Assembly: GCF_052115485.1 (NCBI RefSeq)
Contig: NZ_JBFRGU010000001.1
Coordinates: 62,001 to 126,000 of the forward strand
Direction: 5' to 3'
DNA length: 64,000 nt
DNA from: Microvirga sp052115485
Lineage (GTDB): Bacteria; Pseudomonadota; Alphaproteobacteria; Rhizobiales; Beijerinckiaceae
The notes under the pieces are model-generated. The model worked only from the letters and a program-made list of their open reading frames with translations. It did no database searches and had not been told where the DNA came from. Position 1 is the stretch's first letter, and each line of letters begins with the position of its first letter. This document shows positions 1 through 8,287 of this stretch, one piece after another. Position numbers and translations under genes: made by a program.

Positions 1-1104
1 TTCGATGGCCTGTCCCGTCTGGTTGAGAACGGTGCCCATGAAGACCTGCACGAGATCCGGGTAACCGATGGCCACTGCGAGCGAGGAGTTCTTCGTCAGG
101 TTGAGATATTGGCTCGTCAGCGGCGGAATGATCACCCGCATGGCCTGCGGCACTACCACGAGGCGGAGCGTCTGTCCGGGCTTCAGACCGAGCGAACCGG
201 CCGCCTCCGACTGCCCCTTGGAAACAGCAAGAATGCCAGCGCGAACAACCTCGGCGATGAAGGCCGCCGTATAGGTCACAAGGCCGATGAGAAGAGCCAC
301 GAACTCGGGCAGGATCTGCATGCCTCCGCGCAGGTTGAACGTGCCCTTCTGGGGCAAGTCGAAGCTGACGGGGTTGGCATTCAAGAGCGAAAGAACAGCC
401 CAGGTGACAATCGGAAGACCGAGAACAAGGACGAGCGTGACGATGCCGACCGGATATTGGCGCCCTGTCGCCACTTGCTGTTTTTTGGCCCAGCGTCGGA
501 ACAGGATCGTCCCGATGATACCGATGGCAAGGGCTACGGGGATCGCCCAGCTATCTGCCGCATAAATCGGGCGCGGCATGAAGAAGCCGCGGGAATTCAG
601 AAAGAACCCGGTACCGATCGAGTAAGAATCGCGCGGCTGCGGCAACGGCCCGAGCACCGCGATGTACCAGAACAGCAATTGCAGCAGCAATGGGATGTTG
701 CGAAGCAGTTCGACATAGACCATCGCGACCTTGGCAACCATCCAGTTGCTCGAAAGGCGCGCGATACCGACCGCAAAGCCGAGAATCGTCGTGAGCACGA
801 TACCGATCGCAGAGACGATCAGGGTGTTCAGAAGGCCGACGATGAAAGCGTCGCCATAGGTTGATCCAGCCGCGCTGAAAGGAATCAGCGCCTGACTAAT
901 GTCGAACCCGGCGGTGACGTCAAGAAAGCCGAACCCCGACGCGATCTTTGCGCGCTGAAGGTTCTCGATCGCGTTCCTCGCGGCCATGTAGAACAGGTAG
1001 CCGACGACCAGAACCAGAAGAACCTGGTAGAAAATTCCGCGTATCTTGGGGTCGTAAAGAAACGACCTTTTCGGCGCTGACGCCTGGCTGACGAGAGTCT
1101 GCAC
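1..1104 (-). CDS. aapQ: General L-amino acid ABC transporter permease, C-terminus cut by window edge
   Basis: Inner-membrane permease of an Aap-type general L-amino-acid importer; it should work with AapM, the ATPase AapP and the binding protein AapJ encoded just upstream. The frame is open from a GTG at 1104 to the window edge (368 codons), so the C-terminus and stop are missing. A basic N-terminus is followed by a membrane segment at about residues 20-42. The conserved cytoplasmic EAA loop that contacts the ATPase is visible near residues 299-320 (EAAGSLGLKPGQ). The GTG is chosen because AGAGGA lies 8 nt upstream (1113-1118). It is the second gene after aapJ, separated by a strong hairpin. 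Family assignment is secure; the exact amino-acid specificity is inferred from the pairing with AapJ. Confidence 0.9.
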   Translation of the reverse strand, partial: MQTLVSQASAPKRSFLYDPKIRGIFYQVLLVLVVGYLFYMAARNAIENLQRAKIASGFGFLDVTAGFDISQALIPFSAAGSTYGDAFIVGLLNTLIVSAIGIVLTTILGFAVGIARLSSNWMVAKVAMVYVELLRNIPLLLQLLFWYIAVLGPLPQPRDSYSIGTGFFLNSRGFFMPRPIYAADSWAIPVALAIGIIGTILFRRWAKKQQVATGRQYPVGIVTLVLVLGLPIVTWAVLSLLNANPVSFDLPQKGTFNLRGGMQILPEFVALLIGLVTYTAAFIAEVVRAGILAVSKGQSEAAGSLGLKPGQTLRLVVVPQAMRVIIPPLTSQYLNLTKNSSLAVAIGYPDLVQVFMGTVLNQTGQAIE

Positions 1105-1189
1105 TGAACCGATCCTCTGGAGGCTTTTGTTATTGGGCCGTTTCCTTTTGGTGGCGGCCTGCCGCTTGAGCGACAATTGCTTTTATATA

Positions 1190-1215
1190 GGGCGTCCGGA
1201 TCGTTCCGGACGCCC
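1190..1215 (-). promoter_or_regulatory. Intercistronic hairpin between aapJ and aapQ
   Basis: A perfect 11-bp inverted repeat (GGGCGTCCGGA at 1190-1200 with its complement at 1205-1215) around a 4-nt loop lies just past the aapJ stop codon. No run of T follows on the minus strand, so it is not a classic terminator. In ABC importer operons such hairpins commonly protect the binding-protein message and lower permease expression; that role is inferred here. Confidence 0.6.
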
Positions 1216-1229
1216 TCTTTCAAATCCGA

Positions 1230-2252
1230 TTAGCGGATCGGCAGGCCGTACTGCAGGCCGCCCTTGGTCCATTGAGCGTTCAGACCGCGCTTGATCTTAA
1301 GCTTGGAACCTTCGCCGACGTTGCGCTCGAAGCTCTCGCCGTAATTGCCGATGTGCTTGACGACGCGATAGGCCCAATCGTTGGTCAGGCCGACAGCTTC
1401 ACCGAACTTGCCTTCGGTGCCGAGAAGACGCTTGATCTCCGGGTTTTCGGAGCCCTTCATCTGGTCGACATTGGCCTTGGTCACGCCGAGTTCTTCAGCG
1501 TTGAGCATGGCGTTGAAGGTCCAGCGGACGATGTCGCTCCACTGGTTGTCGCCATGGCGAACCGCAGCTCCGAGGGGCTCCTTGGAGATGATTTCCGGCA
1601 GAACGATATGATCGTCCGGGTTCGAGGCGCGCAGGCGCTCGGAGTAGAGGCCCGAAGCGTCCGTCGTGAACGCGTCGCAACGGCCGGCGTCATAGGCCTT
1701 GAAGGTCTCGTCCGAGGTCGCGAAGGCCACGACTTCGTACTTCATGTTGTTGGCGCGGAAGTAATCCGCGAGGTTCAGCTCGGTCGTGGTGCCCTGCTGG
1801 GTGCAGATCGAAGCGCCGTTCAGCTCCTTGGCCGAGGAGATGCCGAGCTTCTTGCGGACCATGAAGCCCTGGCCGTCGTAATAATTGATCGCCGGGAAAT
1901 CGAGGCCGAGCTGCGTGTCGCGCGACATGGTCACCGTGGAATTACGGGACAGCACGTCCACTTCGCCCGACTGGAGCGCCGTGAAGCGGTCCTTGGCGGC
2001 GAGCGGAATGAAGCGGACCTTGGTCGGATCGTCGAAGATGGCGGCCGAAATGGCGCGGCAAAGCTCGACGTCCAGGCCGGTCCAGTTGCCCTGGGCGTCC
2101 GGCAGACCGAAGCCGGCAAGGCCGGTGTTCGAGCCGCAGGTCAGGTAGCCCTTCTGCTTGACGCTGGCGAGCGTTGCCTGCGCCGAAGCGCCGGTCGTAG
2201 CCAGGCTGGCGGCCATCAGGCCGAAGGCAATCGATGCGATAGCCTTTTTCAT
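1230..2252 (-). CDS. aapJ: General L-amino acid ABC transporter periplasmic binding protein
   Basis: Periplasmic solute-binding protein (340 aa) that captures amino acids and delivers them to the Aap permease. The N-terminus is a Sec signal peptide: basic start MKKA, hydrophobic core, cleavage near ATTGASAQA at about residue 25. The mature part is a family 3 binding protein (for example VRFIPLAAKDRFTALQSGEVD and AVRHGDNQW). It is the first gene of the operon and precedes aapQ on the same strand. It is divergent from metC across a 223-bp region that should carry both promoters; no clear riboswitch fold was seen there. Confidence 0.92.
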   Translation of the reverse strand: MKKAIASIAFGLMAASLATTGASAQATLASVKQKGYLTCGSNTGLAGFGLPDAQGNWTGLDVELCRAISAAIFDDPTKVRFIPLAAKDRFTALQSGEVDVLSRNSTVTMSRDTQLGLDFPAINYYDGQGFMVRKKLGISSAKELNGASICTQQGTTTELNLADYFRANNMKYEVVAFATSDETFKAYDAGRCDAFTTDASGLYSERLRASNPDDHIVLPEIISKEPLGAAVRHGDNQWSDIVRWTFNAMLNAEELGVTKANVDQMKGSENPEIKRLLGTEGKFGEAVGLTNDWAYRVVKHIGNYGESFERNVGEGSKLKIKRGLNAQWTKGGLQYGLPIR

Positions 2253-2475
2253 GTTGGTTTGTTCTCCACTCTGTCGATTGCGCTCGCCGGACTTGAAGGC
2301 ATCCAGTCGAGTTTTCGTTTGACCGTTCCGGCCGCATTAGGCGAACCGGCCTCTCATCCATCACATTCCATGATTGATCACCGGTCAAGTGTTGATGGAA
2401 CAGTGCCTTCGCCGGGGTTGACGGCGCCGAAGGGGCGGTTTCACATCTCTTCTTCGCTAACAGCAAAATGTAACA

Positions 2476-3672
2476 ATGTCCAAAACCCCGCCTAAACTCA
2501 GCGATCTCGGCGACCGCACACGCCTCGTCCATGCCGGGCGCGATCCTTCCGAGCAGCACGGATTTGTGAACACGCCGATCTATCGGGGATCCACAGTTCT
2601 TTATCCGACTATGGATGATCTGCTCCATCGTCGTGGCAGGTACTCTTACGGCACCCATGGCACGCCGACGACGGACTCGCTCGAATCGGCCTGGACAACT
2701 CTTGCCGGCGCGGCAGGCACGGTGCTGGCTCCCTCGGGGCTCGCCGCAATCAGCGTTGCGCTTCTGTCTTGCCTAAAGGCGGGCGATCATCTTCTCGTCA
2801 CGGACTCGGCCTACCGACCTGCCCGCTCGTTCTGCGACAGCTTCCTGAAGAGGTTCGGCGTCGAGACCACTTATTACGATCCGCTCATCGGCGCGGGCAT
2901 CGAGGCCCTCTTCCGTCCCAACACCGCTGCCATTCTCACGGAGGCGCCGGGCTCGCAGTCCCTGGAGATGCAGGACATTCCGGCCATTGCCGAGGTCGCT
3001 CACCGGCACGGCGCGGTCGTACTCATGGACAACACCTGGGCGACCCCCCTGCTCTTCCCGCCGCATGAACGCGGCGTCGACATCGCCATCGAGGCGGGCA
3101 CGAAATATCTCAGTGGCGGTTCAGACCTTCTCCTCGGTCTCGTTTCGGCCAATGAACGCTGCTTCCCGGCCCTGCGCCGGACTTATGACGAATTCGCCAT
3201 GTGCCCGGGACCGGAGGACGTCTTCCTCGGCCTGCGCGGCTTGCGCACCCTGGCGCTACGCCTGCGCGAGCACGAAAAACAAGCCCTCGATATGGCGCGG
3301 TGGTTTGCCAAGCGGCCAGAAGTGGCGCGAGTACTCCATCCGGCGCTCGAAACCGATCCCGGTCACGCCATCTGGAAGCGGGACTTCAAAGGGTCGTCCG
3401 GCCTGTTCTCGATCATCCTGAAGCCGTGCTCCGAGAAGGCGCTCGCGGCCATGCTCGATGGCCTCGAACTGTTCGGTATGGGCTTTTCCTGGGGCGGGTT
3501 TGAGAGCCTGGTCATCCCCTTCGACTGCTCGACCTACCGCACGGCGACGAAGTGGAATCCCGGCGGACGCGCGCTACGCTTCCATATCGGCCTCGAGGAT
3601 CTGGACGATCTGAAGCGCGATCTGGATGCCGGCTTCGCCCGCCTCAAGGAAGCCGACGCAAAAGCGGCTTAA
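2476..3672 (+). CDS. metC: Cystathionine beta-lyase
   Basis: PLP-dependent lyase of the Cys/Met metabolism (transsulfuration) family, 398 aa, expected to cleave cystathionine to homocysteine, pyruvate and ammonia in the cytoplasm. The PLP-binding lysine is Lys210 in the motif GTKYLSGGSD; the substrate and cofactor region VLMDNTWATP lies at 182-191. Full family length. The ATG at 2476 has no evident Shine-Dalgarno sequence, and an ATG 9 nt upstream is followed at once by a stop, so initiation may be weak. It stands alone, divergent from aapJ and followed by a palindromic repeat. Cystathionine gamma-synthase or -lyase activity is possible within the superfamily, but beta-lyase fits best. Confidence 0.88.
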   Translation: MSKTPPKLSDLGDRTRLVHAGRDPSEQHGFVNTPIYRGSTVLYPTMDDLLHRRGRYSYGTHGTPTTDSLESAWTTLAGAAGTVLAPSGLAAISVALLSCLKAGDHLLVTDSAYRPARSFCDSFLKRFGVETTYYDPLIGAGIEALFRPNTAAILTEAPGSQSLEMQDIPAIAEVAHRHGAVVLMDNTWATPLLFPPHERGVDIAIEAGTKYLSGGSDLLLGLVSANERCFPALRRTYDEFAMCPGPEDVFLGLRGLRTLALRLREHEKQALDMARWFAKRPEVARVLHPALETDPGHAIWKRDFKGSSGLFSIILKPCSEKALAAMLDGLELFGMGFSWGGFESLVIPFDCSTYRTATKWNPGGRALRFHIGLEDLDDLKRDLDAGFARLKEADAKAA

Positions 3673-3683
3673 CTTCTCAGCCC

Positions 3684-3816
3684 CGTCATTCCGGGTCGCC
3701 GCAGGCGAGCCGGAACCCATAACCACCAGCAACTCCGGAGAGGACTCACCACAAACCGTTGCTGACGTTCTGAACAGTTGCGGTTATGGGCTCCGCTGAC
3801 GCGGCCCCGAATGACG
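3684..3816. repeat. Intergenic palindromic repeat, family A, copy 1
   Basis: Two imperfectly complementary arms: CGTCATTCCGGG...CCCATAACC at 3684-3724 and GGTTATGGG...CCGAATGACG at 3782-3816, with about 57 nt between. The same arms recur at 60161-60302, and the arm tips alone recur at 21849-21886. It lies between convergent genes metC and the LpxB N-terminal-like gene. No coding capacity. Confidence 0.75.
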
Positions 3817-3828
3817 ACAAGAGCGGTC

Positions 3829-4188
3829 CTAGGACGCTTCCGCTTCGCCCACTTTTGGCACCCGCGAGGCTTTCTTGCGGGCGTCCTTTGCGATCAGCAT
3901 CAGATTGCGAACGTAGATGAAGACCGAAAATGCCTGGCCGAGGATGATCACGATGTCATGCCGGACAAAGCCATAGATCAAGGTCATCAACCCGCCGCCG
4001 ATGGAGAGGAACCAGAACCCGACGGGGATGACGCTCTTCTCCGCCTTCTCGCTCGCGATCCATTGCACGATGAAGCGCGCGCCGAAAATGAGCTGGGCGA
4101 TAACCCCGAACGCGGCCCACACATCGAAGCGCGCGACGAGGACGTCATAAAAATACAAACCAATATCGTGCGAAAGGCGCATCAGCAT
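3829..4188 (-). CDS. Lipid A biosynthesis N-terminal domain-like membrane protein
   Basis: Small membrane protein (119 aa) matching the LAB_N domain found at the N-terminus of some LpxB proteins. About three hydrophobic segments are visible, with the signature ARFIVQWIASEKAEKSVIPV followed by GFWFLSIGGGLMTLIYGF. The start at 4188 is favoured over a longer frame because AGGAG lies 8 nt upstream and its ATG overlaps the TGA of the preceding glycosyltransferase gene (translational coupling). It is last in an operon with a GT2 glycosyltransferase and an ArnT-like transferase, which points to export or modification of a lipid-linked sugar for lipid A or another envelope glycolipid. The precise role is not known. 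Confidence 0.8.
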   Translation of the reverse strand: MLMRLSHDIGLYFYDVLVARFDVWAAFGVIAQLIFGARFIVQWIASEKAEKSVIPVGFWFLSIGGGLMTLIYGFVRHDIVIILGQAFSVFIYVRNLMLIAKDARKKASRVPKVGEAEAS

Positions 4189-4922
4189 CAGACGATCTCC
4201 TGAGCGCTCGGCACGCGTTTGCGACGACGGATCAGCCACCAGACGCCGAAGAGATCGAGAATCCCGACCCAGAGGCGATCGAACAGGCCGTAATTGGACG
4301 TGCCGGCGTGACGGGGTCTGTCCACCACGTCCACATGAGCCACCTTGTAACCTTCACGCTTCACGAGCGCGGGCATGAAGCGGTGGAGCGCGTCGAAATA
4401 GGGCAAAGCCAGATAAACATCGCGGCGGAAGGCCTTGAGCCCGCAGCCGCTGTCGCGCGTCGCGTCGTCTAAAATCCAGCCGCGCACGTTGTTGGCGACA
4501 CGCGATTGCCACTTCTTGGAATGACCGTCCTTGCGGCCGATGCGCTGGCCGGCGGCAAGCGCCGTACCCTCATCGTCAAGCGCCGCAACGAGGTTCGAAA
4601 TGAAAGCCGGGTCGTTCTGGCCGTCACCATCGAGGGTCACGATGATGTCCCCCAGCGCGTGCCGCACACCCGTGCGAACGGCCGCACTCTGCCCGCAGCT
4701 TGCCTCATGGCGCACGAGCCGAAGCCAGGGCCGCGTGGTGCGGGCTTTCAGGATCTCGTCGGGCGTCGTGTCCGTGGAGCCGTCATCCACATAGACGACC
4801 TCGAAGGGGCCAAGAGCAGCGCAGGCGCGCTCGATCTCATCCACGAGCGGAAGAATGTTCAGCGCCTCGTTCTTGACCGGCACCACGATGCTGACCTGAG
4901 GCTGCACAGATAATTGGTTCAT
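4188..4922 (-). CDS. Family 2 glycosyltransferase, polyprenyl-phosphate sugar synthase-like
   Basis: GT2 enzyme (244 aa) resembling dolichol-phosphate mannosyltransferase and ArnC/RgtE-type enzymes, which transfer a sugar from a nucleotide donor to a polyprenyl phosphate on the cytoplasmic face. The nucleotide-binding motif VDDGSTD is at 45-51 and the DxD-type motif LDGDGQNDP at 97-105. The C-terminus has one hydrophobic stretch (LWVGILDLFGVWWLI) rather than the two membrane helices of ArnC. ATG 4922 is taken as start; a TTG lies one codon upstream. It sits 47 nt after the ArnT-like gene and overlaps the LAB_N gene, so the three probably form one pathway: charge the lipid carrier, flip it, transfer the sugar. 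Confidence 0.85.
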   Translation of the reverse strand: MNQLSVQPQVSIVVPVKNEALNILPLVDEIERACAALGPFEVVYVDDGSTDTTPDEILKARTTRPWLRLVRHEASCGQSAAVRTGVRHALGDIIVTLDGDGQNDPAFISNLVAALDDEGTALAAGQRIGRKDGHSKKWQSRVANNVRGWILDDATRDSGCGLKAFRRDVYLALPYFDALHRFMPALVKREGYKVAHVDVVDRPRHAGTSNYGLFDRLWVGILDLFGVWWLIRRRKRVPSAQEIV

Positions 4923-4969
4923 CAATCAACGGCCTTGATTACAGCCGCCTCTCAAAAATACGAATGGCT

Positions 4970-6679
4970 CTATGGGCTGACCGAATAAGTCCCAATGTCG
5001 ACCCTTCGGCCGGAATTGATATTGAAACCGGAGACGCGGGTCGAGAGCGCCGGAGCAATTCTCATCCGCGCAGCCGCTGCCTGGAAATCGTTCTCGAAGC
5101 GTTTGTCGACAAAAACGAGACGGCATCCGCCCTTGGCCAGGAAAGCGGCGGCTTCTTCTCCGGTTTCCAGCATGTCCAGGTTGGTTCCGGTGAGGAAAAC
5201 GAGGCTCGGCTCGCGATAACCGAGGGTCGCCACGACCGGGTTCGGGCATGTCATGTCATGCGCCACTTCCGCAAGACGCGGCGAGATCTTGAGCGACCTT
5301 AGATCGAGCTGCGCGAAACCGAAAACCCCGATGGCGAGGAAAATCGCGGAGAAGACACCGGCCGAGAGGCAGGCGACGACCTGATCCTTAAGAAACAGCC
5401 GCCACGCGTAGAGCGCGATGCCGGAGGAGATGATGAGCGCGGGCAGTGCCCGGTACGGAAGCGTGTGGTCGAAGTTCCAGTTGGCCGCCGAGAGACCAAT
5501 GGCCAGACCGACCGGGATAAAAGGGATCAATACGGTCGCGATTTTTGCGCCGGGCCGGTGAGGACCCACGAAACCACGCCCGATCGCCATCACGGTCACG
5601 ATTGCGATGGCCGGATAAAGCGGCATCACATAATGCGGCAATTTGGTCGGCACCGCCTCGAAGATCAGCCACGACGGGATGACCCAGGCGAGCGCGAAGG
5701 CGACCGCATCCTCGCGTCGGTTGAGCCACGCGAATGTCGTCGCGATGGTCGCCAGAATGGCGCCGGGCCAGAAGGTTGCAAAGAAAGCGATCAGATAGAA
5801 GCCCGGGGGAGCCCAGTGATAGCGCTGCGCCGTACCGACTTTGCCCAGCATGTCCTGCCCGATGGAGGCTGCGAAGAACTCTCCATGGCTTTTGAAGGCA
5901 ATGGCAACGAACCAGGGTAGTACGATCAGGAGCGTGACCGCGAGCCCCGACCAGGGTCGCAGCGCCAGAAGCCAGCGTGCGGAACGCTCGCGATAGGACA
6001 GGATCGCGGCCGTCAGCCCGACGAACATGAGGACGAGAGGTCCCTTGACAAGGATGCCGATGGCAAAGCCGAGCCAGAAGGTGACAAGGGCCGAGCGTGG
6101 CAACACCGCCGCGCCACGCCCGAGATAGGCTCGCGCCAGCCCCCCCATGGCCGCAATCGAACAGGCGGCTAGAACGGCATCGGTCTTCGCGAGCCGGGCT
6201 TCGACCATCAAAATGATGGAGGTTGCCATGAGGGCCGCGGCAAGAAAGGCCCCTCGCCTCCCCAAAAATGCCAATGCGGCCCAATAGGTCAGAAGCACCG
6301 CCGCAACGGCCCCGATGAGCGACGGAATGCGATAGAGCGCGATTGTCGTGCGCGCCTCGGGGACGCCCAGCGCCTCGCCCATGGCGACACTGACGCTCTG
6401 GAGCCAGTAGATGCCAACCGGTTTCTTGTGCCGGGCCTCATCCTGAAACCGAATATCGACGATGTCGCCGGTCTCCAGCATCTGCTTCGAGGCCTGGGCA
6501 TAGCGTGGCTCATCCCGGTCCATAGGCTGAAGGGATGTAAAACCAGGCAGGAAGCAGGCGAGCGAAAGAAGGACCAGAACCGCGGCAATCCGCACATGGC
6601 TCCGCTCGACAAACTCGACCATGCGAGCCAGGAAGGCCTGGCGCGGCAGTGCGCGCGGCTGGTCGGCGACATCGTCCAT
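4970..6679 (-). CDS. ArnT/RgtA-like lipid-linked sugar transferase (GT83/PMT family)
   Basis: Polytopic membrane glycosyltransferase (569 aa) of the PMT/ArnT superfamily, acting at the periplasmic face to move a sugar from a polyprenyl phosphate to an acceptor such as lipid A or core. The first periplasmic loop has the catalytic signature DRDEPRY at 54-60 and HKKPVGIYWLQ at 84-94. About 11-12 membrane segments follow, and a soluble C-terminal part starts near residue 460. GGAG 6 nt before the ATG supports the start. First gene of a likely three-gene operon with the GT2 and LAB_N genes. Whether the sugar is galacturonate (as in rhizobial Rgt proteins), aminoarabinose or another cannot be read from sequence. 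Confidence 0.85.
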   Translation of the reverse strand: MDDVADQPRALPRQAFLARMVEFVERSHVRIAAVLVLLSLACFLPGFTSLQPMDRDEPRYAQASKQMLETGDIVDIRFQDEARHKKPVGIYWLQSVSVAMGEALGVPEARTTIALYRIPSLIGAVAAVLLTYWAALAFLGRRGAFLAAALMATSIILMVEARLAKTDAVLAACSIAAMGGLARAYLGRGAAVLPRSALVTFWLGFAIGILVKGPLVLMFVGLTAAILSYRERSARWLLALRPWSGLAVTLLIVLPWFVAIAFKSHGEFFAASIGQDMLGKVGTAQRYHWAPPGFYLIAFFATFWPGAILATIATTFAWLNRREDAVAFALAWVIPSWLIFEAVPTKLPHYVMPLYPAIAIVTVMAIGRGFVGPHRPGAKIATVLIPFIPVGLAIGLSAANWNFDHTLPYRALPALIISSGIALYAWRLFLKDQVVACLSAGVFSAIFLAIGVFGFAQLDLRSLKISPRLAEVAHDMTCPNPVVATLGYREPSLVFLTGTNLDMLETGEEAAAFLAKGGCRLVFVDKRFENDFQAAAARMRIAPALSTRVSGFNINSGRRVDIGTYSVSP

Positions 6680-6829
6680 CAGGAGCTCCGGCGGAGGCGA
6701 ACGCTTTGTTATCGTTGGAATTCGCAGGAGCGAAAGTTCCCGCGCGACGACCGGGGCTATTCCCGCAAACGGGCGCCGGAGTCAAATCGACAGAAGGAAG
6801 CGGGCTTTCCGCGATCCGTTTATCGGCCC

Positions 6830-8014
6830 TCAGACCGTCGTATCCCGCTGCCTGCGCCGCCCCTGGGGCCGGGATGGAAAAAAGACGACGTCACTGCTCG
6901 ATGCCGCAACTTTATTCCGCCCGTCGAACTTCGCTCGGTAGAGCGCCGTATCGGCCATTGTGACGAGGGTTTCAGGAGCAATCCCGATTGCCGTTGCGGA
7001 GCCGATGCTCACCGTGACATCCAAATCCGCGCCGAGGTTCGCGGCCACCGCTTTCGGAAATTCGGATCGGATTGCCTCGGCAAGGCCGAGAGCCTCGCTC
7101 CGATCGCCCGATATGATGGCGCAGAATTCATCCCCTCCCACACGCCCGAAAGTGCTCGATGGGAGATAACGGCCAAGGGTTTGCGCGAAAGTCTTAATGA
7201 CCCCGTCACCCATGGCGTGGCCGAAGGTGTCATTGACCTGCTTGAAGCCGTCGAGATCGAATAGAAGACAGCTCAAGGGCCTGGATTTGTTGCGCGCGCT
7301 AAGAGCATCTGCGTTGGCGAAGAAGGCACGGCGGTTGGGAATGCGCGTCAACGGATCGAGCAGGGCCGCCTGCCGGAACTCCGATTCGGCGAGTTCCTTT
7401 GCCATGGATAGGAACAGAAAGGCCGATGTGGGCATGTAAATGACCAGCATCAGCGCCATGGCTGCGGACCATTGGCCCGTTAGTGGATCGACGCTGGTCA
7501 TCGTCTCGTCGAACAACGCAATGATGCATCGAATGAGCGCATACACACCCGCGGATATCAGGACGAAGACCGTGGCGGATTGGGACATGAGGCGCTGAGG
7601 CGCGTTCCTCCAGAGCTCCCAAGCCATCAGGAAACTATAGGAACTCCCGATAGCCGAAATAGTGAACAGTCTGGCAGTGAAGAACGGTGCGATCAGGGGC
7701 CAAAAAGCCACCCAGATTCCGACCCCGATGAAACCGGCAAGCACTTTAGGCGGACGTCCGTTGAACGAGCGACATCCGACATATTGCGCGCCGGAGGCCA
7801 AGGCGAACAAGCCGTTCCCCAAAAAGCGATTGCCAGGAATAATCCCCTGCACGCCGAGGAAAAGCGCACCTCCGGCAGCCAGGCAGAAGCCGATCCCCCA
7901 CCAGAACAATGCATCGACCTGCCGGTTCTGAACCCAGGCGAATAGCAACAGACCTCCGGACACCAAGGTCAGCAAAACCGCGGCGACCCCGAGAGACATC
8001 GGGTCTAGGGACAT
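6830..8014 (-). CDS. Membrane-bound diguanylate cyclase lacking the canonical I-site
   Basis: Makes c-di-GMP from two GTP. The N-terminal half (about residues 1-200) has about six hydrophobic segments and no recognised sensor name; the C-terminal half is a GGDEF domain with an intact catalytic motif GGDEF at 293-297, so activity is expected. The residues at the usual inhibitory RxxD position (nine and six residues before the motif) are Leu and Ser, so classic product inhibition is probably absent. It is divergent from another cyclase gene at 8288, with 273 bp between them. ATG at 8014; a second ATG five codons in is also possible. Confidence 0.9.
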   Translation of the reverse strand: MSLDPMSLGVAAVLLTLVSGGLLLFAWVQNRQVDALFWWGIGFCLAAGGALFLGVQGIIPGNRFLGNGLFALASGAQYVGCRSFNGRPPKVLAGFIGVGIWVAFWPLIAPFFTARLFTISAIGSSYSFLMAWELWRNAPQRLMSQSATVFVLISAGVYALIRCIIALFDETMTSVDPLTGQWSAAMALMLVIYMPTSAFLFLSMAKELAESEFRQAALLDPLTRIPNRRAFFANADALSARNKSRPLSCLLFDLDGFKQVNDTFGHAMGDGVIKTFAQTLGRYLPSSTFGRVGGDEFCAIISGDRSEALGLAEAIRSEFPKAVAANLGADLDVTVSIGSATAIGIAPETLVTMADTALYRAKFDGRNKVAASSSDVVFFPSRPQGRRRQRDTTV

Positions 8015-8135
8015 GGGCTCACAACGATCTTGGAGGCAGACTCGGGAAGGATGCGATGCTGGGAAACACTAATCATTACGCTGCGTCAATATCGCAGGCA
8101 ATTTTAGTTTAAATCTGTATAACCGTGTTTCCTTT

Positions 8136-8149
8136 TGACCTTTTGGTCA
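8136..8149. promoter_or_regulatory. Perfect dyad between two divergent diguanylate cyclase genes
   Basis: TGACC-TTTT-GGTCA, a perfect 5-bp dyad with a 4-nt centre, lies roughly midway in the 8015-8287 intergenic region, which is more AT-rich than its surroundings. A shared operator for the two divergent cyclase genes is plausible but only inferred. Confidence 0.3.
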
Positions 8150-8287
8150 GAAAAAGCCGCAATGACAAATTTATCACTATGAACATCAAGAAGACTGCAG
8201 CAAGCGTGAAGTCGATATACAACGTAAAGCTGCCACCCTAAATTAAGGGATCATCTTCTTTCTAGCAGAAGACCTACGGATCTCCTG

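Noticed and set aside
885..1223. 112-codon minus-strand frame overlapping the aapQ start
   Set aside because: Different frame from the permease; the permease frame shows clear family motifs, this one none.
1272..2495. 407-codon plus-strand open frame
   Set aside because: Lies opposite aapJ; its translation has no domain and follows the codon pattern of the other strand.
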